Shown: positions 27,220 through 35,908, counted from the stretch's first letter. The stretch is DNA of 64,000 bases from Arthrobacter sp. ZGTC412 (GCF_002929215.1 NZ_PJII01000024.1:1-64000), one strand, 5' to 3'. Translations and numbers: made by a program. The notes: generated by a model not told the origin, from the letters alone.

Positions 27220-28116
27220 TTAGTGGTTGAGCCCGAGCGCCTCGACGACCCCTGCCACTCGGTCGCGTTGTTCCTCTGTAAGCCCCTGGATGGGCAGCGG
27301 CAGGCAGGACCTGCCCACCATTCCCAGGTGTTCCGCGATGGCCGCAACCACCCGGATGCTGCCGCCGAATTCGGCGAACAGCTCCCACAGCGGACCAAGC
27401 CGTTCAGACTCTGCCGACGCATCGGCGAACCGGCCTTCCCGGGCAGCGCGCGTGATCCGCAGAGCGAGGGCGGGCAACGTGCCGCCGATCACCGAGTACC
27501 AGGCATCGCACCCGGCCGCCAGGCCCGCAGCAGCGCGGGCATCCCCGGATACCCCGATAGTCACGTGGGCCGGTACAACCGAGCGGATCTCCTGGACCCG
27601 TTCCCGCGCCTGCTCCGGGCCTGCCGGTACACCGGGGATTTTGATGGAGGCGATGCGGGGCAGCTCGGCAATGCGTGCGTAAAGTTCCGTGCTGAAGGTG
27701 AAGTGGGTGGTCGCCGGGTTGTCATAAACGACGACGGGCAGCGACGAGTGCGCCGTGACCGCCCGGAACAGCTCGAACACGTCGTCGTCCGTGAGGGGCT
27801 GATAGGTCATAGGCGCGAGCAGCAGTCCGGCAGCACCGGCCCGCTGCGCGCCTTCCGCATTGGCGAGCACCTGCGACGTCCGCAGCGCCCCGATCCCCAC
27901 AATCACGGGAGTGGAGCCGGCGTGCTCAACCGCCAGCCGGGCAACGCGACTCCGCTCCTCGCCGCTCAAGTACGCGTAGGAGCCGGTGGATCCGAGGGTG
28001 GTGATGGAGTCGACGCCCGCCCCGCTGAGGCGCTCGACCAAGCGGACGAAAGCTGATTCGTCCACCGCATCCTGGGCCAGCGGGGTGAGGGGAAAAGCGC
28101 TTAGGCCGGCGAACAT
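27220..28116 (-). CDS. DapA-family class I aldolase / lyase
   Basis: A 298-residue TIM-barrel of the dihydrodipicolinate synthase / N-acetylneuraminate lyase superfamily. VDSITTLGSTGSYAYLSGEE carries the pyruvate-binding GSTGS. VVVYDNPATT holds the catalytic Tyr, and ASIKIPGVP the Schiff-base Lys near residue 158. The family splits or forms 2-keto acids. The catalytic details here do not name the substrate; it is not the housekeeping dapA, because the context is an efflux-type permease and two regulators. Its ATG lies three bases after the permease stop codon, with GTAGG as ribosome site, so the two are coupled. Confidence 0.88.
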   Translation of the reverse strand: MFAGLSAFPLTPLAQDAVDESAFVRLVERLSGAGVDSITTLGSTGSYAYLSGEERSRVARLAVEHAGSTPVIVGIGALRTSQVLANAEGAQRAGAAGLLLAPMTYQPLTDDDVFELFRAVTAHSSLPVVVYDNPATTHFTFSTELYARIAELPRIASIKIPGVPAGPEQARERVQEIRSVVPAHVTIGVSGDARAAAGLAAGCDAWYSVIGGTLPALALRITRAAREGRFADASAESERLGPLWELFAEFGGSIRVVAAIAEHLGMVGRSCLPLPIQGLTEEQRDRVAGVVEALGLNH

Positions 28117-28119
28117 CGG

Positions 28120-29013
28120 CTAGCCTACAAAGTCGAGATCGGCGGGGCTGGCAGGCTGCTCTTTGCCGGGGCGGCGCCCGCCGCCCCGCTGCGCGGCGGC
28201 TCCGGCGAGGACCACCAGCAGGATGCCGACAACCTGGATGGCCGAGGGCTGCTGATGGAGGATGAGCAGTCCAAGGAGGACTCCGACAGCTGGCTCGAGG
28301 GCCATCAGTGTTCCGAACGCGGTGGGCGTCATCCTACGCAGGGCCAGCATTTCCAGAGCGAACGGCAGCACCGGCAGCAGGATGGCCAGCCCGGCTGCGG
28401 CCACCAGGATGTCGAGGCTGAGGTGGCCCGCGGCCTGCGGAATTCCGACGGCGGCGGCCGCCACCGCGGCGATGGGCACCGTGAGCGTGAGCGCCCCGAT
28501 GCCGGTGAACCGGTCGCCGATCCGTTGCGTCAGGAGAATGTAAACGCCCCACCCGACAGCCGCCACCGCCGCCCATGCCACACCCGTTGGGTTAAAGTCG
28601 CCCTGCCAGGGCTGGGTGAGCAGGACGACGCCGGCCAGCGCCAGGGCAGGCCAGGCCAGGGCTGTCCGGTTGTGGCTGCGGATGGCGGCCACCGTCAGCG
28701 GCCCGAGGAACTCGATGGCGACGGCGGTGCCCAGCGGTATGTGCTCCACTGCGGCGAGGAACCCAACCGTCATCACACCCGTGGTGATCCCAAGGCCAAA
28801 CAGCGGCAGCACATCGGGACGGCGGATGGAGCGCAACGGCGGGCGGCCGATGGCCAGGAGGATTACCGCTCCCATGCTGAGGCGCAACCACGCGGTTCCG
28901 GCGGGCCCCACCGTTTCAATCAGGTTCACCGACAGGGCCGAGCCCAGCTGCACCGACAGGATCGCCGTGACGGCCAGCCCCCACGGAGGTACCGGGACGT
29001 TTCGCTTGACCAC
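28120..29013 (-). CDS. DMT-superfamily (EamA) transporter
   Basis: A membrane protein of about 297 residues with ten predicted helices in two EamA repeats (VNLIETVGPAGTAWLRLSMG in the first; VAIEFLGPLTVAAI at the boundary; LALEPAVGVLLGLLI in the second), like RhtA exporters. I chose the GTG at 29013 because AAGGAG lies six bases before it, inside the last codons of the upstream regulator; an ATG at 29028 has no ribosome site. The upstream XRE-cupin stop codon is one base away and the aldolase start three bases after its own stop, so three genes form one operon. Confidence 0.88.
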   Translation of the reverse strand: MVKRNVPVPPWGLAVTAILSVQLGSALSVNLIETVGPAGTAWLRLSMGAVILLAIGRPPLRSIRRPDVLPLFGLGITTGVMTVGFLAAVEHIPLGTAVAIEFLGPLTVAAIRSHNRTALAWPALALAGVVLLTQPWQGDFNPTGVAWAAVAAVGWGVYILLTQRIGDRFTGIGALTLTVPIAAVAAAAVGIPQAAGHLSLDILVAAAGLAILLPVLPFALEMLALRRMTPTAFGTLMALEPAVGVLLGLLILHQQPSAIQVVGILLVVLAGAAAQRGGGRRPGKEQPASPADLDFVG

Positions 29014-29014
29014 C

Positions 29015-29644
29015 TTAGACTCCTTCATTGGGTTGTTTGGCCGCATCGTCAGCCTCGGGGCGGTGTCCCGAGCCCACACCGGGTTCGAAGACGGCAAGGG
29101 AGAACCTGGCCGGATCGCTGCCAGGGTTGGCGTAGGAGTGCTCAACGTCGCCGGGGAATGAGACGGCGTCACCGGCTTCGAGCACAAAGGCCTCGCCGGC
29201 GACCACTATTGTCACGGACCCTTGGCGGACCTGAAGCAGCTCCTTGGTGCCGGGCGCGTGCGCCTCACTCTCGTGCCGGTCGTCAGGGCCGAAGGTCCAG
29301 TCCCAGAGCTCCACCACATCCGGTGATTCGGTCCCGGCCACCAGTACACCGCGGCCGCCGGAGTCAGAACTCCACAGTGCCGCGCCGTCTCCGCTCCGGG
29401 TGACGGTCACGGGCTTGGGGCGCGGAGTGTCCACCAAAGCAGGCAGGCCGATGCCCAGCGCGTCACTGATTCTCAGCAAGGTTCCCACACTGGGATTCGC
29501 GGCGCCCTGCTCAACGTTGACCACCATGCGGCGGCTCACTCCGGCAGCCTCAGCAAGCTGATCCAGGGTCCAGTTCCGCGACTGCCGTTCGTGCTTCACC
29601 CGGTTGCCGATCGCCGTTGCAAGGGCAGATGTGCTTTTGTCCAT
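29015..29644 (-). CDS. XRE-family regulator with C-terminal cupin
   Basis: A 209-residue regulator. The N-terminal helix-turn-helix (LDQLAEAAGVSRRMVVNVEQ, residues about 27-46) is of the XRE/Cro type. The C-terminal cupin (HAPGTKELLQVRQGSVTIVV, then LEAGDAVSFPGDVEHSY) should sense a small ligand. It leads the transporter-aldolase operon and probably controls it. No ribosome site precedes the ATG; instead TATGAT ends six bases upstream, which would place transcription initiation at or next to the start codon. Inverted repeats AGTGCA-N6-TGCACT overlap this promoter. Confidence 0.9.
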   Translation of the reverse strand: MDKSTSALATAIGNRVKHERQSRNWTLDQLAEAAGVSRRMVVNVEQGAANPSVGTLLRISDALGIGLPALVDTPRPKPVTVTRSGDGAALWSSDSGGRGVLVAGTESPDVVELWDWTFGPDDRHESEAHAPGTKELLQVRQGSVTIVVAGEAFVLEAGDAVSFPGDVEHSYANPGSDPARFSLAVFEPGVGSGHRPEADDAAKQPNEGV

Positions 29645-29645
29645 T

Positions 29646-29674
29646 AGTGCATCATACTGCACTGTCAGTGCACT
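29646..29674 (-). promoter_or_regulatory. Promoter and likely auto-operator of the XRE-cupin gene
   Basis: Read on the minus strand, TATGAT forms a good -10 box six bases before the ATG. AGTGCA-GTATGA-TGCACT spans it, and a further AGTGCACT lies just upstream, giving three iterations of the half-site AGTGCA or its complement. Binding by the encoded regulator would block the promoter. Confidence 0.5.
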
Positions 29675-29754
29675 TGCCGCTACAAACGCAGAACACCCGG
29701 AAGGTGGGCTGTGCACCTCTTCCTGAAGCGTCCGCAAGGTGGGACGATGCAACT

Positions 29755-29970
29755 ATGAGCGATATCAGCGGAGGCGCTGCGCGCGACCTCGGCCCGCACC
29801 AGCATGCGCACGCAGCACCCAGCACCCAGCAAATGAGGACCGTCGGGCAGCGCCGGCGGGACGCGGAAGAGAAGTTGGAACACCACCTTCAGGAAGCCCG
29901 CCACAAGGGCAAACTTCACGACCTCGCCGATGAGACCGAGGCCGCGAGCCCCGACGTCGCGAAGCCCTAA
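29755..29970 (+). CDS. Small hydrophilic hypothetical protein
   Basis: A 71-residue, highly charged protein rich in Glu, Lys, His and Ala. The middle (QRRRDAEEKLEHHLQEARHK) is predicted to be an amphipathic helix. I recognise no family. The ATG at 29755 follows AAGGTGGGAC at a workable distance. It is divergent from the XRE-cupin regulator and stands alone. It could be a real small protein or a chance frame; the codon composition looks like coding sequence. Confidence 0.45.
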   Translation: MSDISGGAARDLGPHQHAHAAPSTQQMRTVGQRRRDAEEKLEHHLQEARHKGKLHDLADETEAASPDVAKP

Positions 29971-30024
29971 GGGCCCGGCCCCAACTTGAATTCCAAGAAC
30001 CAGCAGCTCGCATGGTTGCTGGCA

Positions 30025-30063
30025 TCAAACGCTTGACCTACAGTTACGTCAAGCGTTTGACGT
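30025..30063. promoter_or_regulatory. Twin operators in front of the nucleoside operon
   Basis: TCAAACGCTTGA at 30025-30036 and its exact reverse complement TCAAGCGTTTGA at 30049-30060 lie 24 bp apart. The second sits in a longer near-palindrome, ACGTCAAGCGTTTGACGT (30046-30063). The central CG is typical of LacI sites. TTGACG (30057-30062) with CATGAT 18 bp on could be the promoter, so a bound repressor would cover the -35 box. Confidence 0.65.
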
Positions 30064-30145
30064 GCGTCACGAACAAGTGCCATGATCTCTCCTGAACGCT
30101 TTCGCTCCCCGCCCTCGTGCGGGCCCCAATGACGTGGAGATCATC

Positions 30146-31222
30146 GTGGAACCCACTGCCCAGTCCCAACGGCAATCCCCGGACCGCAAGAAGATCATTC
30201 TTGACTGCGACCCCGGGCATGACGACGCCGTGGCGTTGCTGCTCGCGCACGGCAACCCGGACATCGAACTGTTGGCCGTCACCACGGTGGTGGGAAACCA
30301 GACTCTCGAAAAGGTCACCCGCAACGCCTTGGCAGTGGGCACCATCGCCGGCATCACCGGCGTCCCCTTCGCCGCCGGCTGCGGCCGCCCCCTGGTCCGC
30401 AGCATCGAAACCGCCCCGGACATCCACGGAGACAGCGGCATGGACGGCCCGGAACTGCCGCCGTCGGCCATTGAACTGGATCCCAGGCACGCCGTGGATC
30501 TCATTATCGATACCGTGATGGCCCACAAACCCGGCACCGTCACCCTGGTGCCCACCGCCGGCCTGACCAACATCGCCCTGGCCGCACGCAAGGAACCGCG
30601 CATCGTGGAACGCGTGAAGGAAGTTGTCCTCATGGGCGGCGGCTACCACGTGGGCAACTGGAGCGCCGTGGCCGAGTTCAACATCATCATCGACCCCGAG
30701 GCCGCGCATATCGTCTTCAACGAGAAGTGGCCCGTGGTCATGGTGGGACTGGATCTGACACACCAGGCGCTCGCCACCCCGGATGTGGTGGCTAAGATCG
30801 CCGCCATCGGCACCAAGCCGGCCAAGTTCGTCACCGAGCTGATGGACTTCTTCGCCCACACTTACAAGGACGCCCAGGGCTTTGACTCCCCGCCCGTCCA
30901 CGATCCGTGCGCCGTTGCCTACGTGATCGACCCGAGCATCGTGAGCACCCGGAAGGTGCCGGTGAACATCGAACTGCAGGGCACCCTGACGCTCGGCATG
31001 ACCGTGGCCGACTTCCGGGCCCCCGCTCCGGCGGACTGCCACACGAGTGTCGCCGTGGACCTCGACCACGAGCGGTTCTGGAACCTCGTCACCGAGGCCC
31101 TGGTCAACATTGGTGAGCCGGATGACGGCGGACGCAGCGAAGGGGAGGCGGGCGCCAACAATAACGCGGCCGACGTCGAACGCCAGGAACGTGCCGATCT
31201 TTCCGTGGGAGGGGTCAAGTAG
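30146..31222 (+). CDS. Inosine-uridine-preferring nucleoside hydrolase family protein
   Basis: A nucleoside N-ribohydrolase of about 358 residues. KIILDCDPGHDDAVALL near residue 16 holds the calcium-binding Asp cluster. Further landmarks are TTVVGNQTLEKVTRNAL, LVPTAGLTNIALA, VVLMGGGY, AEFNIIIDPEAA (ribose and calcium ligands) and PVHDPCAVAYVIDP with the conserved His-Asp. It splits nucleosides to base and ribose. The GTG at 30146 is preferred because GGAG lies six bases upstream; an in-frame GTG at 30134 is also possible. The stop codon touches the start of the permease gene and a ribokinase follows, so ribose released here is phosphorylated next. Confidence 0.93.
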   Translation: MEPTAQSQRQSPDRKKIILDCDPGHDDAVALLLAHGNPDIELLAVTTVVGNQTLEKVTRNALAVGTIAGITGVPFAAGCGRPLVRSIETAPDIHGDSGMDGPELPPSAIELDPRHAVDLIIDTVMAHKPGTVTLVPTAGLTNIALAARKEPRIVERVKEVVLMGGGYHVGNWSAVAEFNIIIDPEAAHIVFNEKWPVVMVGLDLTHQALATPDVVAKIAAIGTKPAKFVTELMDFFAHTYKDAQGFDSPPVHDPCAVAYVIDPSIVSTRKVPVNIELQGTLTLGMTVADFRAPAPADCHTSVAVDLDHERFWNLVTEALVNIGEPDDGGRSEGEAGANNNAADVERQERADLSVGGVK

Positions 31223-32647
31223 ATGACTGCCACCATCGCCGAAACCAAGACCAGCCGCGGCAACGTCACCGCGCTGATGGTCGCCCTGCTGGCCGCCTGC
31301 GTGGCCTTCCAGCTCAACGCCTCCATGCTCAGCCCTGCCCTCGTGACCATGGGCGAGGAGCTCAACACGGACCAGGCTGTCATCGGCCTCTCCCAAACGT
31401 GGTTCTTCACCGCGGCCGCCCTGTTCTCCCTGTTCCTGCCCCGCCTGAGCGACATCGTGGGCCGCAAGAAGGTCCTGGTGGGCATGATGCTGCTGATGGC
31501 CGTCGGTTCGGTCATCGCCGCCCTCGCGCCGGATGTCACCTGGCTATTTGTGGGCCGCATCATCCAGGGTGTCAGCGGCCCCACCGTTCCGCTCTGCCTG
31601 ATCATGCTGCGCTCCGCTGTCAGCAACCCCCGCAAGTACGGCACGCTGATGGGCCTCATCACTGCCGTCAACGGCGGCGTGGCCGGCGTCGACTCCTTCG
31701 TAGGCGGCTACTTCGCCGAGCACTACGGCTTCCGCAGCATTTTCTGGCTGATGGTGGTGTTGGCGCTGGTGGCCACCGCACTGATCGCGCTCCTCGCCGG
31801 TGAAAGCAAGCCCGCGGCGGGCACGCGGATGGACTGGCTGGGCGTGTTCTTCATCGTGGTGGCCGTGGGCGCGCTGCTCACCGCCCTGAACGAAGGCGCC
31901 AAACTGGTGGGGGCGTTCTCGTCCGGCACCCTGATGCTGAGCCTTGCTCTGGTACTGGTTTCCGCCGTCGCGTTCTACCTGTTCTGGCGGACGGAGACGC
32001 GGGCCAACCAGCCCATGGTGGAAACCCTGCACCTGCGCCAGCGCTCCACTTGGGCCCCGCTGCTGACCACCACCCTGACGATGACCGGCATTTTCGCTGT
32101 CATCAACGGCATCGTCCCCGCCTACGTCCAGGCCGCAGATGGCTTCGGCATTGGACCCACCGAAATGTCACTGATCATCCTGACGCCGTACGCCCTGCTG
32201 GGCTGGATTGTGGGACCGCTGAGCGGCAAGCTCGCGCCGGTGCTCGGCTACACAAAGGTGCTGCGCATCGGCCTACTGGGCAGCATCGCGGCGCTGGCCA
32301 TCATCGCGTTCTTCGGCCTGAGCAGCCTGCCGCTGATGGTTGCGGGCACCGTCTTGCTGGGCATCATGTATGCCGGTACGGTCAACATCATGCTCAACGG
32401 ACTCGGCGTTGTCCTCTCGCCGGCGGGGAACCCCGGCTTTCTGCCCGGCATGAACGCCGGCGCTTTCAACCTCGGAGCAGGCCTCAGCTTCCTGGTGCTC
32501 CCCGCCGTTTTGGTGGCGACCTCCTCGCTGGGTGATGCCAAGGCGTCCTACCTCACCGTGATCGTGGTGGGACTGGCCCTTACCGTGGCGGCCTTCGCTG
32601 CGTCGCTGCTGATCCCCAAGCCAGTTGAAGCCGAGGTGGCCGAATGA
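31223..32647 (+). CDS. MFS transporter, probable nucleoside or ribose uptake
   Basis: A 474-residue major-facilitator protein with at least 12 and possibly 14 predicted helices, as in the DHA2-like group. Landmarks are LPRLSDIVGRKKVLVGMM (loop 2-3 motif), RIIQGVSGPTVPLCLIMLR and LTPYALLGWIVGPLSGKLAP. It starts directly after the hydrolase stop codon and overlaps the ribokinase start by four bases (ATGA). By context it imports nucleosides. Nothing in its sequence fixes the substrate. Confidence 0.9.
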   Translation: MTATIAETKTSRGNVTALMVALLAACVAFQLNASMLSPALVTMGEELNTDQAVIGLSQTWFFTAAALFSLFLPRLSDIVGRKKVLVGMMLLMAVGSVIAALAPDVTWLFVGRIIQGVSGPTVPLCLIMLRSAVSNPRKYGTLMGLITAVNGGVAGVDSFVGGYFAEHYGFRSIFWLMVVLALVATALIALLAGESKPAAGTRMDWLGVFFIVVAVGALLTALNEGAKLVGAFSSGTLMLSLALVLVSAVAFYLFWRTETRANQPMVETLHLRQRSTWAPLLTTTLTMTGIFAVINGIVPAYVQAADGFGIGPTEMSLIILTPYALLGWIVGPLSGKLAPVLGYTKVLRIGLLGSIAALAIIAFFGLSSLPLMVAGTVLLGIMYAGTVNIMLNGLGVVLSPAGNPGFLPGMNAGAFNLGAGLSFLVLPAVLVATSSLGDAKASYLTVIVVGLALTVAAFAASLLIPKPVEAEVAE

Positions 32648-33723
32648 ACGCCGCCGCTGACTTCACCCCTGCGGAAGGCGACGGCCGGCATACTGCCGTC
32701 AATAACACCGGCCGGATCGTCGTCGTCGGCTCCCTGAACGCCGATCTCACCATTTACTGCGAACGCCTCCCGCTCCCCGGCGAGACGGTGCATGGCAACG
32801 GGTTCGCCGTGAATCCGGGCGGCAAGAGCGCCAACCAGGCGGTCGCCGCGAGCCGGCTGGGTGGGAACGTCAGCCTTGTCGGGGCGGTGGGGGAGGACTC
32901 CAATGGTGACATGCTGCTGTCTTCCGCGGCTGGTGTGGGGGTCGACGTCGGGCACGTCCGGCCGACGTCCGAGCCCACCGGAGTCGCGGTCATCGCCGTG
33001 GACGCCAGCGGCGAGAACAACATCATCATCTCGGCCGGTGCCAACGGCACCCTGTCACCGGCGGACGTGGCGGAAGCCTCGGACGTTATGGAACAGGCCG
33101 CCGTCGTATGCCTCTGCTTGGAAGTCAGTATGGACACTGTGCTCGCAGCCGCCCGGGCAGGGCACGACGCCGGTGCCAGAGTCCTGCTGAACCTCTCGCC
33201 TTACGGTGAGGTTCCGAAGGAATTGACCGCCCTTTCAGATGTCCTGCTGGTCAACGCGCATGAGGCCGCGCTGTTCCTGGGTGAGGGTGCCGACGTTCCG
33301 GGCCCCGATGCGGCAGACGCTGAGTGGGACAAGGTGCGGATGCGGTTTGTGGAGCGGGGGATTCGCCAGGTCCTGGTGACGCTCGGTTCGCAGGGTTCAG
33401 TAGTGCTGGATTCGCTGGCTCACGAGGGTAGCCAGGTGGCTCGGATTGCTCCCACTAAGGTCCGCGCTGTTGACACCACGGGCGCGGGCGACGCTTTTAC
33501 CGGCGCTGTCGCAGTCCGGCTGGCAGCGGGCGATGCGCTCGCCGATGCGGCGGCGTTCGCTTCTGTAGTGGCTGCGCTGGCCACCACCCGGAAGGGGACG
33601 CAGGCGGCCTACCCGGAAGCGGCTGAGGTGGAGCGGCTGCTGCGGAGCTCACCAATCGCTCCGGGTGGGGCCCTAACGAGGCCCCACCCAGAAGAATTAG
33701 ATGCGAGTCGGATCCCTAGCTAA
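32644..33723 (+). CDS. rbsK: Ribokinase (PfkB family)
   Basis: A 359-residue sugar kinase with the ribokinase pattern: VVVGSLNADLTIYCERLPLP, the substrate loop NPGGKSANQAVAASRLGG near residue 58, and the catalytic anion-hole motif DTTGAGDAFTGAV near residue 278. It phosphorylates ribose at O5, fitting the upstream nucleoside hydrolase. About 15 residues precede the usual start. The 3' end is odd: a terminator-like hairpin lies inside the last codons and the stop codon overlaps the convergent AAHS gene by eight bases, so the tail (about 25 residues past the fold) may be a recent extension. Confidence 0.9.
   Translation: MNAAADFTPAEGDGRHTAVNNTGRIVVVGSLNADLTIYCERLPLPGETVHGNGFAVNPGGKSANQAVAASRLGGNVSLVGAVGEDSNGDMLLSSAAGVGVDVGHVRPTSEPTGVAVIAVDASGENNIIISAGANGTLSPADVAEASDVMEQAAVVCLCLEVSMDTVLAAARAGHDAGARVLLNLSPYGEVPKELTALSDVLLVNAHEAALFLGEGADVPGPDAADAEWDKVRMRFVERGIRQVLVTLGSQGSVVLDSLAHEGSQVARIAPTKVRAVDTTGAGDAFTGAVAVRLAAGDALADAAAFASVVAALATTRKGTQAAYPEAAEVERLLRSSPIAPGGALTRPHPEELDASRIPS
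33663..33689. terminator. Hairpin inside the 3' end of rbsK
   Basis: GGGTGGGGCC pairs with GGCCCCACCC across a seven-base loop; AGAAGAATT follows. It lies within the last codons of rbsK and upstream of the stop of the convergent permease gene, so it is positioned to end the nucleoside operon transcript. Confidence 0.65.
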
Positions 33724-34933
33724 CCGCAGCGTTGGTGTCGGCGGTAGCAACGGCATGCGGGACCGCCAGGAGGGCCACCACTGCCAAGGCGCCCGCTGCC
33801 GCGAACAGGTAAAAACCCCATGGGTATGCGATTCCTGCTGCGACCAACCCGCCTGTAACAGCAGGTCCTGCAATGGCGCCCACGCGGCCCACGCCGGCAG
33901 CAAACCCGAGTGCCGTTGCGCGCAGGCGGGCCGGGAACAGTTGGCTAACCCAGGCGTAAACGAGTACCTGGGAACTGAAGACAAACACTCCCGTTACGAA
34001 GACCAGGGCGTTGAGCAGGAACGCATTGTCGACCTTGATGCTCAAGAGGGCAAGGCACACCGCCGAAAGGCCGAACCACAGCAACACGATGGGCTTGGTC
34101 CCGTGCTTGTCCGCCAGGATGCCGGCGATAACGAGTCCGGCAACGGCGCCGAGATTCAGGACCAGGAGCAGGGACAGCCCTGCGCTGACAGGATATCCAG
34201 CGGAAGCCATCAGCTGCGGAAGCCAAGTATTCAGGCCGTATACCAGCAGCAGCCCCATGAACGATGCTGCACCTATCGCCGCGGCGATCAGAGGGTAGGG
34301 CTTCTTCACCAGGTTCCGGAACCCGGTTTTTTCCACTGTCCCGGCAGCCCGCACTGCCGGCAAGGTCTCCGGCAGTTTGAACCACAGGAACGGCAGGAGG
34401 ACCAGGCCTGAAACGCCTCCCACCACGAACATGATTCGCCAGTCAGGAATGACCATCAACGCCAGGAAGGCTGTAGCCACCGCTCCGACGTGGTACCCAG
34501 TCATGGTGCGGGTGGTTGACTTGCCGGCGGAACCTGCCGGGGCATAGTCGTTCATGTAGGCAAGGGCGGCCGGCAGGCATGCCCCGAGTCCGGCCCCGGC
34601 CAAAAGCCGAAGAGCACCAAACACAGCAACGTTCGGAGCCCACACCACCGCGAGGGTGAAAAGCGAGAACCAGAGCACACATGCAACCAACAAGTTGCGG
34701 CGCCCGAAACGGTCCGAGAGCGGGGCGATAAAGAGCGCTCCCAAACCCACGCCCACCAGGGATATCGTGGCGACGAACGTAGCACCCAGGGCGTCGAAGC
34801 CAAGCTCGCCGGTCTTGATCAGAGTGGGAATGACGGTGCCGAGCACCACGAGGTCGAAGCCGTCCAGGACCATGGCCAGCCAGCAAAGCCACACTGGCCA
34901 TCGTGAGGGAGCGGCGGAGGGTGAAGGTGTCAT
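33716..34933 (-). CDS. AAHS-type MFS transporter (aromatic acid:H+ symporter)
   Basis: A 405-residue 12-helix permease. [20 protein letters not shown] in helix 1 is the characteristic DGxD motif of the aromatic-acid:proton symporter family (PcaK, BenK type), and APLSDRFGRRNLLVAC is the loop 2-3 motif. Helix 4 has the usual GLGACLPAALAYMNDY. A GAGG site lies before the ATG. It is divergent from an alpha/beta hydrolase with an HGGYW motif, so the two may deal with the same aromatic compound. Its 3' end overlaps rbsK. Confidence 0.9.
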   Translation of the reverse strand: MTPSPSAAPSRWPVWLCWLAMVLDGFDLVVLGTVIPTLIKTGELGFDALGATFVATISLVGVGLGALFIAPLSDRFGRRNLLVACVLWFSLFTLAVVWAPNVAVFGALRLLAGAGLGACLPAALAYMNDYAPAGSAGKSTTRTMTGYHVGAVATAFLALMVIPDWRIMFVVGGVSGLVLLPFLWFKLPETLPAVRAAGTVEKTGFRNLVKKPYPLIAAAIGAASFMGLLLVYGLNTWLPQLMASAGYPVSAGLSLLLVLNLGAVAGLVIAGILADKHGTKPIVLLWFGLSAVCLALLSIKVDNAFLLNALVFVTGVFVFSSQVLVYAWVSQLFPARLRATALGFAAGVGRVGAIAGPAVTGGLVAAGIAYPWGFYLFAAAGALAVVALLAVPHAVATADTNAAVS

Positions 34934-35059
34934 GGAATCCTCATTGATTTAGGGAAGAGAATTGAAGCGGCAGAGTTCGAGAGTTCTGCCACAACCGTTT
35001 GTGATTCGCGGCATACTTTCGCCCACAAGAGTACAGGCATGTTCATGTGACGCACAAAA

Positions 35060-35074
35060 GTTCGCTAGTCGAAC
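35060..35074. promoter_or_regulatory. Inverted repeat between permease and hydrolase
   Basis: GTTCG-CTAGT-CGAAC is a perfect 5-5-5 inverted repeat in the 183-base divergent region between the AAHS permease and the HGGYW hydrolase. It is a candidate operator; no regulator is adjacent. Confidence 0.35.
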
Positions 35075-35116
35075 GTGGCGTAGCGCTGTAGTCTCGGACC
35101 CATCAACGAATCAACA

Positions 35117-35908
35117 GTGCAGCGGCACACATATCGCTACGGCACGGATCCCAGCCAGTGGGGTGAGTTGTTCCTCCCGGACCTGCCCAACGGCGGAACG
35201 CGGCGCGGCGTGGTGGTGGTGATTCACGGCGGCTACTGGCGCTCACAGTACGGAGCGGAACTGGGGGAGCCGCTGGCCCTGGACCTCGCGGCACGCGGGC
35301 TGGCGGCGTGGAACCTGGAGTACCGTCGGGCGGGAAACGGCGGCGGCTGGCCCCACACCTTCACCGACGTTCTGGCCGGCATCGACAAGCTGCTGGAACT
35401 CGCCGTGCCCCATGCCCTTGACTTGGCCAAAGTGGTGGCGCTCGGCCATTCAGCCGGCGGGCACCTCGCGGTGTGGGCGGCAGGGCGGGATCGGCTGAGC
35501 GGGTTGGGGGCAGAGCACCGTGAGGTCGGGGCGAATGCCGGCGGCGTCCGCCTCGCCGGAGTGGTGAGCCAGTCCGGCGTCCTGAATCTCGGCGAGGCCG
35601 GGAAGCTCAACCTCAGCAACGGCGCGGTGGCCAACCTGCTAGGCGGGCCGTCGTCGGAAGTTCCGGCCCGGTACCGGTTCGCGGACCCAATGGCCGCGCT
35701 GCCCCTGGAGGTTCCCGTCTACGCTGTCCACGCGACGGAGGACGAGGACGTTCCGGTGGCCATGTCCGGCTCCTACGTTGAGGCGAGCCAGATTGGCCCT
35801 GTGCCCGCTCGGCTGGTTATGGTGCCGGGGGACCACTTTGCCCTGATCGATCCCGACGCTGCCGCCTACGCGACGTGCCGGGAGCTGGTGCAGGAGTTGC
35901 TCGCATAA
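35117..35908 (+). CDS. Alpha/beta hydrolase, arylformamidase-like
   Basis: A 263-residue hydrolase. The HGGYW motif near residue 38, followed by the nucleophile elbow GHSAGGHLA near residue 112, matches kynurenine-formamidase-like enzymes. VHATEDEDVP (acid) and VPGDHFALIDP (His) complete the triad. These enzymes hydrolyse N-formyl or ester bonds of aromatic compounds. The GTG start at 35117 has no obvious ribosome site and conserved sequence begins close to it, so the start is uncertain. Being divergent from an aromatic-acid permease suggests a substrate such as a formylated or esterified aromatic. No kynureninase or dioxygenase gene is near. Confidence 0.85.
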   Translation: MQRHTYRYGTDPSQWGELFLPDLPNGGTRRGVVVVIHGGYWRSQYGAELGEPLALDLAARGLAAWNLEYRRAGNGGGWPHTFTDVLAGIDKLLELAVPHALDLAKVVALGHSAGGHLAVWAAGRDRLSGLGAEHREVGANAGGVRLAGVVSQSGVLNLGEAGKLNLSNGAVANLLGGPSSEVPARYRFADPMAALPLEVPVYAVHATEDEDVPVAMSGSYVEASQIGPVPARLVMVPGDHFALIDPDAAAYATCRELVQELLA

